64,000 bases of DNA from Bacteroidota bacterium (GTDB lineage: Bacteria > Bacteroidota > Bacteroidia > Bacteroidales > Paludibacteraceae), in NCBI GenBank assembly GCA_017860345.1, contig JAFNAV010000004.1, forward strand, positions 1-64,000, read 5' to 3'. Within the stretch, counting starts at the first letter, position 1, and each line of letters starts with the position of its first letter. Shown in pieces: positions 47,232 to 56,716 of the stretch. Under the pieces are notes generated by a model. The model was not told the origin of the DNA and did not search any database. It was given only the letters and a program-made list of their open reading frames with translations. A program made the translations under genes and the position numbers.

Positions 47232-48587
47232 ATGAACATCGTCAGAACAGACATTGACCAAAGCAACCTGAAACTCACGTTGCACGTTGAAAAAGCAGAT
47301 TACGCTGAAAAAGTAGACAAAACCCTCCGCGACTATCGCAAAAAAGCAAACGTTCCGGGATTCAGACCCGGTATGGTGCCTGCAAGTCTGATTAAAAAAA
47401 TGTACGGAAAAGCTGTATTGGCCGACGAAATCAACAAAATTATTTCGGACGAACTTTACAACTACATCCGCGAAAACGAAATCAACATGCTGGGTGAACC
47501 GCTGCCCAACGAAACAGAACAGGAAGTTATCGACTTCAACCTGCAGGAAGAGTTTAACTTTGTATTTGACCTTGGACTGGCTCCCGAATTTGAAGTAGAA
47601 CTCAACAAAAAAGACAAAGTAAAATACTACGAGATAACGGTTAGCGACGAAATGATTGACAATCAGCTGAAATCATACACCGGCCGTTACGGAAAATATG
47701 TTCAGGAAGAAACCGTGGAAGAGAAAGACATGGTAAAAGGTGAAATTCTTGAACTTGAAAACGGCAAGGTAAATGAATCGGGACGCAAACTCTCGGACGC
47801 AGTACTTACCCCAGCCTACATGAAAGACGAAGCTCAAAAAGCAATATTTGTAGGTGCGGCTAAAGGCGCCACTGTGGTATTCAACCCAACCACCGCTTTC
47901 GGCGGCAACGAAGCTGAAATAAGCTCGCTTCTTAAAATATCCAAAGACGAAGCCAAAGAAATAACTACTGATTTCCAGTTCACCATCGAGGGCATTACCC
48001 GTTACCACGAGTCGGAAGTAAACCAGGAATTGTTCGACAAAGTTTATGGCGAAGGAGTAGTTAACTCAGAAGAAGAGTTCCGCGCCAAAATCAAAGAAAA
48101 TATTCAGGAAAACCTGAAAAGCGACAGCGAATATAAATTTGGAATTGATGCCCGCGAAGTACTTTTAGCCAAATACGAAAACCTGGTATTTCCGGATGCT
48201 TTCCTGAAACGCTGGGTACTCGAAACCAACAAAAATATCACTCCGGAAACGCTTGAAGAAGATTATCCGAAAATGATAGCCGACCTGAAATGGCAACTTA
48301 TCAAAGATAAAATAGCCAAAGCCAATGATGTAAAAATTGAAAATGCCGACGTGGAAGAATACGCTAAGAAAATAACCCGGGCACAATTTGCACAATACGG
48401 CATGGTAGGTATGGACGAAGAATTAGTAGCCAACTACGCCAAAGATATGATGAAAAAAGAGGAAACTCTGAAAAATATCATCGAAAAAGTAGCCGAAGAT
48501 AAAGTATTCGAAGTTGTACGCAACGCTGTTAAGCTCGAAACAAAAGAAATTTCGATCGAAAACTTTAACAAGCTATTCGAGGCTTAA
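47232..48587 (+). CDS. tig: trigger factor
   Basis: 451 aa; YRKKANVPGFRPGMVPASLIKKMYG; upstream of clpP-clpX. Confidence 0.95.
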   Translation: MNIVRTDIDQSNLKLTLHVEKADYAEKVDKTLRDYRKKANVPGFRPGMVPASLIKKMYGKAVLADEINKIISDELYNYIRENEINMLGEPLPNETEQEVIDFNLQEEFNFVFDLGLAPEFEVELNKKDKVKYYEITVSDEMIDNQLKSYTGRYGKYVQEETVEEKDMVKGEILELENGKVNESGRKLSDAVLTPAYMKDEAQKAIFVGAAKGATVVFNPTTAFGGNEAEISSLLKISKDEAKEITTDFQFTIEGITRYHESEVNQELFDKVYGEGVVNSEEEFRAKIKENIQENLKSDSEYKFGIDAREVLLAKYENLVFPDAFLKRWVLETNKNITPETLEEDYPKMIADLKWQLIKDKIAKANDVKIENADVEEYAKKITRAQFAQYGMVGMDEELVANYAKDMMKKEETLKNIIEKVAEDKVFEVVRNAVKLETKEISIENFNKLFEA

Positions 48588-48775
48588 TTACCCCCATTAT
48601 TGCCTGAAAATAAATTAATTCGGGCTGAAAAGGCTTTTACCGGAATAAAATTAAACAAATTTTTTATACCTTTGTTTGATATTATGAAAACGGTGGAAAG
48701 CCTTTTTCTGTTATAGGTATAAATAGATATTTAAATTTTTCAAACCAAACCACATAAAAAAAACAATTAAAGAAT

Positions 48776-49450
48776 ATGGACAACGAATTTCGCAAATATG
48801 CCACCAAACATCTGGGGATGAATGGCTTAGCGCTTGACCAATACACAAGCATAACCAACAACTATATTTCACCCTCCATTTTGGAAGAGCGTCAGCTCAA
48901 CGTAACTCAAATGGATGTTTTTTCGCGCCTAATGATGGATCGCATCATTTTTCTGGGTACACAGGTTGACGACTATACAGCCAACGTAATACAGGCTCAG
49001 TTGCTTTTTCTCGACTCATCTGATCCGGGCAAAGACATTTCTATCTACATCAATTCTCCGGGTGGATCGGTTTATGCCGGACTGGGCATTTATGACACCA
49101 TGCAGTTTATTGGCTCAGATGTAGCCACCATCTGTACCGGCATGGCAGCATCGATGGCTGCAGTGCTACTTGTAGCCGGCACCACTGGAAAACGCTCAGG
49201 ATTGAAACACTCCCGTGTTATGATTCATCAGCCTATGGGTGGCGCTCAAGGACAAGCCTCCGATATCGAAATTACAGCTCGCGAAATACAAAAACTCAAA
49301 AAAGAACTTTATACCATCATAGCCGATCATTCCGGAAATCCGTTTGAACGAATTGAGAAAGATTCAGACCGTGATTACTGGATGACTTCAGGCGAAGCCC
49401 TTGAATATGGTATGATTGACAAAGTATTGATTAACGAAAAGAAAAAATAA
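48776..49450 (+). CDS. clpP: ATP-dependent Clp protease proteolytic subunit
   Basis: 224 aa; ISIYINSPGGSVYAGLGIYDTMQ; CTGMAASMAAVLL; SRVMIHQPMGG. Confidence 0.98.
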   Translation: MDNEFRKYATKHLGMNGLALDQYTSITNNYISPSILEERQLNVTQMDVFSRLMMDRIIFLGTQVDDYTANVIQAQLLFLDSSDPGKDISIYINSPGGSVYAGLGIYDTMQFIGSDVATICTGMAASMAAVLLVAGTTGKRSGLKHSRVMIHQPMGGAQGQASDIEITAREIQKLKKELYTIIADHSGNPFERIEKDSDRDYWMTSGEALEYGMIDKVLINEKKK

Positions 49451-49580
49451 TTGTAACAGAAAGCGAGTAGCTGGAGTAGGCATTTAAGAACAAAAAAACT
49501 CCTGTGGATAATACTGCTCTACAATCTTTAAGCATGTAAAATGCCCGCTCGCCTGCTAAAAAAAATACAACAACTTATTT

Positions 49581-50849
49581 TTGGACTATGGCTTAGTAGC
49601 TGTAGACTATAATATTATGGCTAAAACAACAAAACACTGCAGTTTTTGTGGAAGACCCGAATCGCAGGTCGACTTTTTTATCATGGGGCAGGACGGAGTA
49701 CATATCTGCAACGAATGTGCCGTACAAGCTGCCGAAATTGTAAAAGAGAATACAAGTACCAGATCAAAACTACCCAATCTGCACAAAGAGCAACTGCCCA
49801 AACCCGTTGAGATTAAAGAATACCTTGACCAATATGTAATTGGTCAGGACGAAGCAAAGAAATTTCTTTCGGTAGCAGTTTACAACCACTATAAACGGTT
49901 GATGCAGGAAAAAACCAACGATGATGTGGAAATAGAAAAATCTAACATCATCATGGTAGGCTATACCGGCACAGGCAAAACTCTGCTTGCCCGTACCATT
50001 GCCAAGAAGCTGCACGTACCATTTACCATTGTAGATGCTACAGTACTTACCGAAGCCGGATACGTAGGCGAAGATATAGAAAGCATACTTACGCGCCTGC
50101 TGCAAGTGGCCGATTACGATGTAAAAGCCGCCGAAAGAGGCATTGTATTTATCGACGAGATAGATAAAATAGCCCGCAAAAGCGACAACCCAAGCATCAC
50201 CCGCGACGTAAGTGGCGAGGGCGTGCAACAGGGGCTGCTCAAACTACTTGAGGGCTCGGTAGTGAACGTGCCGCCACAGGGAGGGCGCAAGCACCCCGAC
50301 CAGAAAATGATAGCCGTAAATACACAAAACATCCTGTTTATCTGTGGCGGCGCTTTTGATGGTATCGAGAAAAAAATTGCCTCGCGCCTCAACACCCGCG
50401 TAGTTGGCTATGGAGCCGCTGCCGAAAACGATCTTATCGACAAAAAAAATCTGCTTCAATACATTGCTCCACAAGACCTTAAGTCATTCGGCCTCATTCC
50501 CGAAATTATCGGGCGTTTGCCTATCCTGACTTATCTTGAGCCGCTTGATCGTGTAGCGCTACGCAGGATACTGACTGAACCCAAAAATTCAATCATTAAA
50601 CAATATCTGAAACTATTCAAAATGGACCAGATAGATCTTGTGTTTGAAGACGAAGTTTTGGATTATATTGTAGATAAGGCTATTGAGTTCAAACTGGGTG
50701 CCAGAGGGCTTCGGTCGATCACCGAAACCATTATTATGGACAAAATGTATGAAATGCCTTCTCAAAAAGAGAACAAACTACATATAACCATCGATTACGC
50801 GCAAAGTAAAATAGAAAAAACAAATATCAATAGATTGAAAATCGCATAA
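49581..50849 (+). CDS. clpX: ATP-dependent Clp protease ATP-binding subunit ClpX
   Basis: start likely 49617 ([12 protein letters not shown]); zinc finger CSFCGRPE...[23 protein letters not shown]. Confidence 0.98.
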   Translation: MDYGLVAVDYNIMAKTTKHCSFCGRPESQVDFFIMGQDGVHICNECAVQAAEIVKENTSTRSKLPNLHKEQLPKPVEIKEYLDQYVIGQDEAKKFLSVAVYNHYKRLMQEKTNDDVEIEKSNIIMVGYTGTGKTLLARTIAKKLHVPFTIVDATVLTEAGYVGEDIESILTRLLQVADYDVKAAERGIVFIDEIDKIARKSDNPSITRDVSGEGVQQGLLKLLEGSVVNVPPQGGRKHPDQKMIAVNTQNILFICGGAFDGIEKKIASRLNTRVVGYGAAAENDLIDKKNLLQYIAPQDLKSFGLIPEIIGRLPILTYLEPLDRVALRRILTEPKNSIIKQYLKLFKMDQIDLVFEDEVLDYIVDKAIEFKLGARGLRSITETIIMDKMYEMPSQKENKLHITIDYAQSKIEKTNINRLKIA

Positions 50850-50896
50850 AATATTTTCACATATTTTGATGATATTCAGATATTTAAATTAAAAAT

Positions 50897-50933
50897 ACCG
50901 GACATTGACTTAAATTTTTAGTTAATGTCCGGT
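50897..50933 (+). terminator. terminator downstream of clpX
   Basis: ACCGGACATT...AATGTCCGGT followed by TTTTTTTTT. Confidence 0.92.
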
Positions 50934-51125
50934 TTTTTTTTTCAAAAACACTTGTACATTTAAAATCTGTTTATAATTTTGTTACTACAATCAATAAATG
51001 TGATAAAATAATCATTGTGTGAAGAAACAGAAAAAAAAAGACTAATTTTTTCTGCACAACACGCAGATTTATCAACAAATAATGCTACTTTCGCAAACCA
51101 TTTTTTTGACAAGCAATAATCTGAT

Positions 51126-53312
51126 ATGGCAACACATTCCGTATTAACCGAACATTTGAAAAAGCATTTTGGCTTTGATTCATTTAAGGGCAATCAGGAA
51201 GCCATAATACAGAATGTTCTTGATGGCAAAGATACTTTTGTACTGATGCCTACCGGTGGAGGTAAATCGTTATGCTACCAGCTCCCGTCATTACTGATGG
51301 GCGGAACGGCCATTGTAATTTCGCCGCTGATAGCGCTGATGAAAAACCAGGTAGATGCCATGCGGAATTTCAGCGAAGAAGATGGAGTAGCACATTTTAT
51401 CAACTCGTCGTTGACCCGACAGGCCATCGAACAGGTAAAAGACGATATAGTGAACGGAAAGACGAAACTTTTGTACGTAGCTCCCGAATCACTAACAAAA
51501 GAAGAAAATATTGAGTTTCTGAAACAGATAAAAATTTCTTTTTATGCTGTAGACGAGGCTCACTGCATTTCGGAATGGGGACACGATTTCAGACCGGAAT
51601 ACCGGCGAATACGACCGATAATTAATGAAATAGGCGCTGCGCCACTGATAGCGCTAACAGCCACTGCCACCCCCAAGGTGCAGCACGATATTCAGAAAAA
51701 TCTAGGCATGTTGAATGCCAACGTATTTAAATCGTCGTTCAACAGAGCTAACCTTTACTACGAAGTACGACCGAAAACAAATAATATTGATAAAGATATT
51801 ATAAAATATATCCGCTCACAGGGAAGCAAGTCAGGAATTATATATTGCCTGAGCCGCAAAAAGGTTGAGGAACTGGCTGAAACGCTTCATATGAACGGAA
51901 TTTCCTGCTTACCATACCATGCAGGTATGGATTCAGCATTAAGAAGTGAAAATCAGGACAAATTCCTGATGGAAAAAGTTCAGATAATAGTAGCTACCAT
52001 TGCCTTTGGCATGGGGATAGACAAGCCCGATGTGCGCTTTGTATTGCATTACGATATGCCCAAAAGTCTGGAAGGCTATTATCAGGAAACAGGACGAAGC
52101 GGACGCGACGGCGGCGAAGGTCAGTGTATAGCTTTTTATGCGTACAAAGACCTGGAAAAACTACGCAAATTTATGCAAGGTAAGCCGGTAGCTGAGCAGG
52201 AAATAGGTAACCAATTATTATTAGAGACACAAGCATATGCCGAATCGTCGGTATGCCGCCGAAAGCTATTATTACACTATTTCGGTGAAGAGTATGAAAA
52301 TGAAAACTGTGCATGTTGTGATAACTGTATGAAACCACGTAAATTTATTGAAGGACAAGAATTACTGTCGCTTACATTAGAAACTATTTTAGCAGTTCGG
52401 GAAAAATTTAAAGCCGAACACGTTGTAGATATCCTGAGGGGAAATGAAACTTCAGATATAACATCTTATCAACACGATGAGCTTGATACTTTTGCTTCGG
52501 CCTCGGACGAAGACGAAAAGATATTGCATGCTGTCATTCGTCAGGCGCTTATAGCGGGGTATATTTCAAAAGATATTGAGAACTACGGATTGCTAAAAAT
52601 TACTGCCGCCGGCAAAGCGTATCTGAAGAAACCCACTTCGTTCCAGATTGTAAAAGATAACGAATTTGACGACGAAGAAGAGGAAACTGTAGTTAAAAAC
52701 TCGGGAGGAACCAGTGCTGCCGACGATATTCTTTTCTCCATCCTGAAAGATTTGAGAAAAAAGCTATCGAAAAAGCTAGAAGTACCACCCTTTGTAATAT
52801 TTCAGGATCCGTCGCTCGAAGCGATGGCTACCACCTACCCCATCACCATGGACGAGCTTCAGAACATCCCGGGTGTGGGAGCAGGCAAAGCCAAACGCTA
52901 TGGCGAGGAATTCCTGAAAGTAATTAAGGAACATGTAAAAGAAAACGAAATAATCCGTCCGGAAGACCTTCGGGTGCGTACTGTAGCCAATAAATCAAAA
53001 TTAAAAGTTTCGATTATACAGTCTATCGACAGAAAAATTGCGCTGGATGATATAGCCATGGCCAAAGGCCTTGAAATAGGAGAATTACTTGACGAACTTG
53101 AGGCCATTGTATATTCGGGCACGAAAATAAACATCGACTATTTTCTGGACGAAGTAATGGACTCGGATAGGATAGATGAGATATTTGACTATTTTGGAAG
53201 CGCCGAGACCGACAAAATAGAGCCTGCGCTACGCGAACTGGGCGAAGATGATTACAGCGAAACAGAAGTACGCCTGGTGCGTATAAAATTTCTTTCGGAA
53301 ATAGGGAACTAA
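51126..53312 (+). CDS. recQ: ATP-dependent DNA helicase RecQ
   Basis: 728 aa; LMPTGGGKSLCYQLPSLL; DEAHCISEWGHDFRPEYRR; CACCDNC; HRDC-like domain. Confidence 0.97.
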   Translation: MATHSVLTEHLKKHFGFDSFKGNQEAIIQNVLDGKDTFVLMPTGGGKSLCYQLPSLLMGGTAIVISPLIALMKNQVDAMRNFSEEDGVAHFINSSLTRQAIEQVKDDIVNGKTKLLYVAPESLTKEENIEFLKQIKISFYAVDEAHCISEWGHDFRPEYRRIRPIINEIGAAPLIALTATATPKVQHDIQKNLGMLNANVFKSSFNRANLYYEVRPKTNNIDKDIIKYIRSQGSKSGIIYCLSRKKVEELAETLHMNGISCLPYHAGMDSALRSENQDKFLMEKVQIIVATIAFGMGIDKPDVRFVLHYDMPKSLEGYYQETGRSGRDGGEGQCIAFYAYKDLEKLRKFMQGKPVAEQEIGNQLLLETQAYAESSVCRRKLLLHYFGEEYENENCACCDNCMKPRKFIEGQELLSLTLETILAVREKFKAEHVVDILRGNETSDITSYQHDELDTFASASDEDEKILHAVIRQALIAGYISKDIENYGLLKITAAGKAYLKKPTSFQIVKDNEFDDEEEETVVKNSGGTSAADDILFSILKDLRKKLSKKLEVPPFVIFQDPSLEAMATTYPITMDELQNIPGVGAGKAKRYGEEFLKVIKEHVKENEIIRPEDLRVRTVANKSKLKVSIIQSIDRKIALDDIAMAKGLEIGELLDELEAIVYSGTKINIDYFLDEVMDSDRIDEIFDYFGSAETDKIEPALRELGEDDYSETEVRLVRIKFLSEIGN

Positions 53313-53342
53313 ATCAGTTTTCAGGTATTAGTAAACTTATAA

Positions 53343-53380
53343 AAAAGGTTGTCTGTGTTTTTTAACATAGGGCAACTTTT
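53343..53380 (+). terminator. terminator downstream of recQ
   Basis: AAGGTTGTCTGTGTT...AACATAGGGCAACTT then T run. Confidence 0.75.
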
Positions 53381-53610
53381 TTTGTTTTACGGAACTAAAG
53401 CTTGTAAACTGAAATAAGGTGACAAAAACATAAATTCGCATTGCCAGCTGAAAATCCCCGTCGGCTTATATCACACCTTACTCAGGAAATCAAAAAAAAA
53501 TAAGGTGCAATAATAAAAATTAATACAGTTTTGAAAACATATCAAAAATACTTTGTATATTTGTCTGACATAAAATTAATCAAACCAGAGAACGACAAAA
53601 AAAGCTCTTT

Positions 53611-53811
53611 ATGTTTAACAAATTACCTGTTTTTAAGCACTATTCTTTTTTGAACAGTGACATGACTCAAAGCTTTTTGAGTGCATCTGTATATGCAGAA
53701 GCCTATCATGTTGTCAACAATGGCAACCTTCATTTTCCACATTTTTTTGAAAACCAACATTGCTACCAGCCTGGAGCGGGCAGTCCACATACAACAGAAG
53801 TTAATCAATAA
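53611..53811 (+). CDS. possible small leader ORF upstream of cydA
   Basis: 66 aa, unrecognised; lies between a TATATTTG promoter-like element (53556-53563) and cydA. Confidence 0.3.
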   Translation: MFNKLPVFKHYSFLNSDMTQSFLSASVYAEAYHVVNNGNLHFPHFFENQHCYQPGAGSPHTTEVNQ

Positions 53812-53853
53812 ATAAGATTCAACACCCTTTAATTATTAATACTTATTAATTCT

Positions 53854-55401
53854 ATGGAACTATTAGACGTATCATTAGTCAATTGGTCGAGAGCGCAATT
53901 TACGCTCACTGCCATGTATCACTGGATTTTTGTTCCGCTTACGCTTGGGTTAGGGATAATTCAGGCTATTATGGAAACCATTTATTACCGCACAGGTGAT
54001 GAAAAATGGAAAAAAGCCACCAAATTCTGGATGACTCTGTTTGGAGTAAATTTTGCAATTGGCGTGGCTACCGGTATTATTCTCGAATTTGAGTTTGGCA
54101 CCAACTGGTCCAACTACAGTTGGTTTGTAGGTGACATTTTCGGTGCACCGTTGGCCATCGAGGGTATTCTGGCATTTTTCCTGGAAGCCACTTTTATTTC
54201 CATCATGTTTTTTGGTTGGAACAAAGTGGGTAAAGGATTTCACCTAACCTCAACCTGGCTCACCATATTTGGTGCCACACTGTCGGCCTTCTGGATTTTG
54301 GTGGCCAACGCATGGATGCAACATCCGGTGGGTATGGAATTTAACCCGGACACCGTTCGTAACGAGATGGTTGATTTCTGGGCCATACTATCGCCATTTG
54401 CATTAAACAAGTTCTTCCACTCGGTTGTTTCCAGCTGGATTGTAGGCTCACTCTTTGTACTTGGTGTAAGTGCATGGTTTCTTATCAAAAAGCGCGAAAC
54501 CGACTTTGCCAAAAAAAGTATCAAAGTAGCCGCTACTTTTGGTTTGGTAGCCTCTATCCTTACAGCTGTTAGCGGCGATGGGTCGGCTTACAATGTAGCG
54601 CAGGAACAACCCATGAAACTGGCTGCCATGGAAGGCCTTTACAACGGTCAGAAAGGTGCCGGCTTAGTAGCCGTAGGCATACTTAACCCCGACAAAAAAG
54701 CATACAACGACAGCGTAGATCCTTACCTGATGAACATTACTATCCCCAAAGCACTTTCGTTTTTAGGCTATCGGGATTTTAATGCCTTTGTACCGGGTAT
54801 TAATGATATTCTTCAGGGCGGCTACCAAACCAAAGATGGTGTAGCACTGTCGTTTGCTGAGCGAAATGAGAAAGGAAAAATAGCTAAGAAAGCATTGGCA
54901 GATTATAAAAAAGCCAAAGCTGATAAAGATACTGTAGCAGCAGCACAACATAAAGCTACGCTAAAAGAAAATTTTGATCATTTTGGTTACGCCTATTTGG
55001 ATTCACCCGAGCAAGCCATACCTAATGTTCCTATTACCTTCTACTCATTCCACATTATGGTCACTCTGGGTATGTACTTTATTGTACTGTTTGCCCTGTT
55101 TACCCTGCTGAGTTATGTAAAAAAATACGATGTAGGAAAATACAAATGGCTATTATGGGTTGCATTGCTGAGTATTCCGCTTGGATATGTAGCATCGCAG
55201 CTTGGTTGGTTAGTTGCCGAGGTTGGTCGTCAGCCATGGGCTATTCAGGATTTATTACCGGTCAATGTATCAGTTTCGGCTATCGCGGCACAGTCGGTAA
55301 AAATAACTTCCTTCTTGTTCCTTGCTTTGTTCACAACACTGCTGATTGCCGAAATCAGAATTATGCTGAAACAAATCAAAAAAGGACCACATCACGAATA
55401 A
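53854..55401 (+). CDS. cydA: cytochrome bd ubiquinol oxidase subunit I
   Basis: 515 aa; VNWSRAQFTLTAMYHWIFVPLTLGLGIIQA; GDGSAYNVAQEQPMKLAAMEGLY; VGRQPWAIQDLLP. Confidence 0.97.
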   Translation: MELLDVSLVNWSRAQFTLTAMYHWIFVPLTLGLGIIQAIMETIYYRTGDEKWKKATKFWMTLFGVNFAIGVATGIILEFEFGTNWSNYSWFVGDIFGAPLAIEGILAFFLEATFISIMFFGWNKVGKGFHLTSTWLTIFGATLSAFWILVANAWMQHPVGMEFNPDTVRNEMVDFWAILSPFALNKFFHSVVSSWIVGSLFVLGVSAWFLIKKRETDFAKKSIKVAATFGLVASILTAVSGDGSAYNVAQEQPMKLAAMEGLYNGQKGAGLVAVGILNPDKKAYNDSVDPYLMNITIPKALSFLGYRDFNAFVPGINDILQGGYQTKDGVALSFAERNEKGKIAKKALADYKKAKADKDTVAAAQHKATLKENFDHFGYAYLDSPEQAIPNVPITFYSFHIMVTLGMYFIVLFALFTLLSYVKKYDVGKYKWLLWVALLSIPLGYVASQLGWLVAEVGRQPWAIQDLLPVNVSVSAIAAQSVKITSFLFLALFTTLLIAEIRIMLKQIKKGPHHE

Positions 55402-55445
55402 AAAAAGCCCCCGAAACTCCATCCCGGCGAGGAGGTGGGTTTTTA
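55402..55445 (+). terminator. terminator-like hairpin between cydA and cydB
   Basis: AAAAAGCCC...CTCC...GGAG..GGGTTTTT immediately after the cydA stop. Confidence 0.5.
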
Positions 55446-55493
55446 GTATTGGCTAACGACAATTAATTAATCAATCTTAAAAATAAAGATATT

Positions 55494-56645
55494 ATGTTCA
55501 CATATTCATTTCTTCAACATTACTGGTGGTTTATTATTTCGCTTTTGGGTGGAATTTTAGCCTTCCTGCTATTTGTTCAGGGTGGTCAATCCATGATTTT
55601 CTCCCTGTCGAAAACCGAAGACGAGCGTCGCCTTTTGGTGAACGTATTAGGTCGTAAATGGGAATTTACATTTACAACGCTTGTAACTTTTGGCGGAGCA
55701 TTTTTTGCATCATTTCCATTGTTCTATTCTACCAGTTTTGGTGGAGCTTACTGGGTTTGGATGGCTATTTTGTTCTGCTTTGTAATTCAGGCTGTATCAT
55801 ACGAGTTTCAGTCGAAACCCGGCAATCTTCTGGGTAAAAACACCTATCGTTCCTTCCTGTTTATCAACGGACTTTTGGGTACTATCCTGATTGGAGCAGC
55901 TATTGCTACATTCTTTACAGGCTCAGACTTTTCGGTAAACAAGGCCAACATTGCCTCTGAAATTGGCAGCCCGGTTATCAGTCAGTGGGGCAACGAGTGG
56001 CACGGATTGGAAGCATTGCTCAATTTACGCAACTGGTTTCTTGGATTGGCAGTATTTTTCCTTTCGCGCACATTAGCCTCTTTGTTTTTCATCAACCGCT
56101 TGAACAACGAAAACCTTGAAAAAAGCTCAAGAAAAGCGCTAATTATCAATGCCATTCCTTTTGTAGTATTCTTCCTGGCTTTTGTAATCTGGACTTTATT
56201 AGCCAAAGGTTTTGCCGTTGACCCTGCAACCGGCGAAGTGTCGCTTGTGCAATACAAATACTTTTTCAACCTGATAGAGCTTCCGGTTGTATTGGTGCTA
56301 TTCCTATTGGGAGTAGTGGCTGTACTTGGAGGAATTATCTGGACAATACTGAAACCCGAATTTAAAAAAGGAATCTGGCTTGCAGGCCCGGGCACAATAA
56401 TTACAGTTTGCAGCCTGTTGCTCATTGCCGGATATAACAATACAGCTTACTACCCGTCAGCTACCGATTTGCAAAGCTCACTCACAATATTCAACTCATC
56501 GTCAAGTGAATTTACATTAAAAGCAATGACCATTGTTTCTATCCTTATACCTTTTGTTCTGGCTTATATATTTTATGGCTGGAGGTCGATGGAAAAGAAA
56601 CGTACCGACATTGCCGACATCAATAGCGATGACCATGCTTATTAA
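55494..56645 (+). CDS. cydB: cytochrome d ubiquinol oxidase subunit II
   Basis: 383 aa; YWWFIISLLGGILAFLLFVQGGQSM; downstream of cydA. Confidence 0.96.
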   Translation: MFTYSFLQHYWWFIISLLGGILAFLLFVQGGQSMIFSLSKTEDERRLLVNVLGRKWEFTFTTLVTFGGAFFASFPLFYSTSFGGAYWVWMAILFCFVIQAVSYEFQSKPGNLLGKNTYRSFLFINGLLGTILIGAAIATFFTGSDFSVNKANIASEIGSPVISQWGNEWHGLEALLNLRNWFLGLAVFFLSRTLASLFFINRLNNENLEKSSRKALIINAIPFVVFFLAFVIWTLLAKGFAVDPATGEVSLVQYKYFFNLIELPVVLVLFLLGVVAVLGGIIWTILKPEFKKGIWLAGPGTIITVCSLLLIAGYNNTAYYPSATDLQSSLTIFNSSSSEFTLKAMTIVSILIPFVLAYIFYGWRSMEKKRTDIADINSDDHAY

Positions 56646-56667
56646 CTGAAAGCAATTTCTGTAAACT

Positions 56668-56709
56668 AAAAAACCTTGCCGGCGTGTTTGATTCAACCGG
56701 TAAGGTTTT
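56668..56709. terminator. bidirectional terminator between convergent cydB and priA
   Basis: AAAAACCTTGCCGG...CCGGTAAGGTTTTT. Confidence 0.88.
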
Positions 56710-56716
56710 TTTAGTT

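Noticed and set aside
47232-50849. tig-clpP-clpX cluster as an unusual operon
   Set aside because: This is a common bacterial gene order and needs no special explanation.
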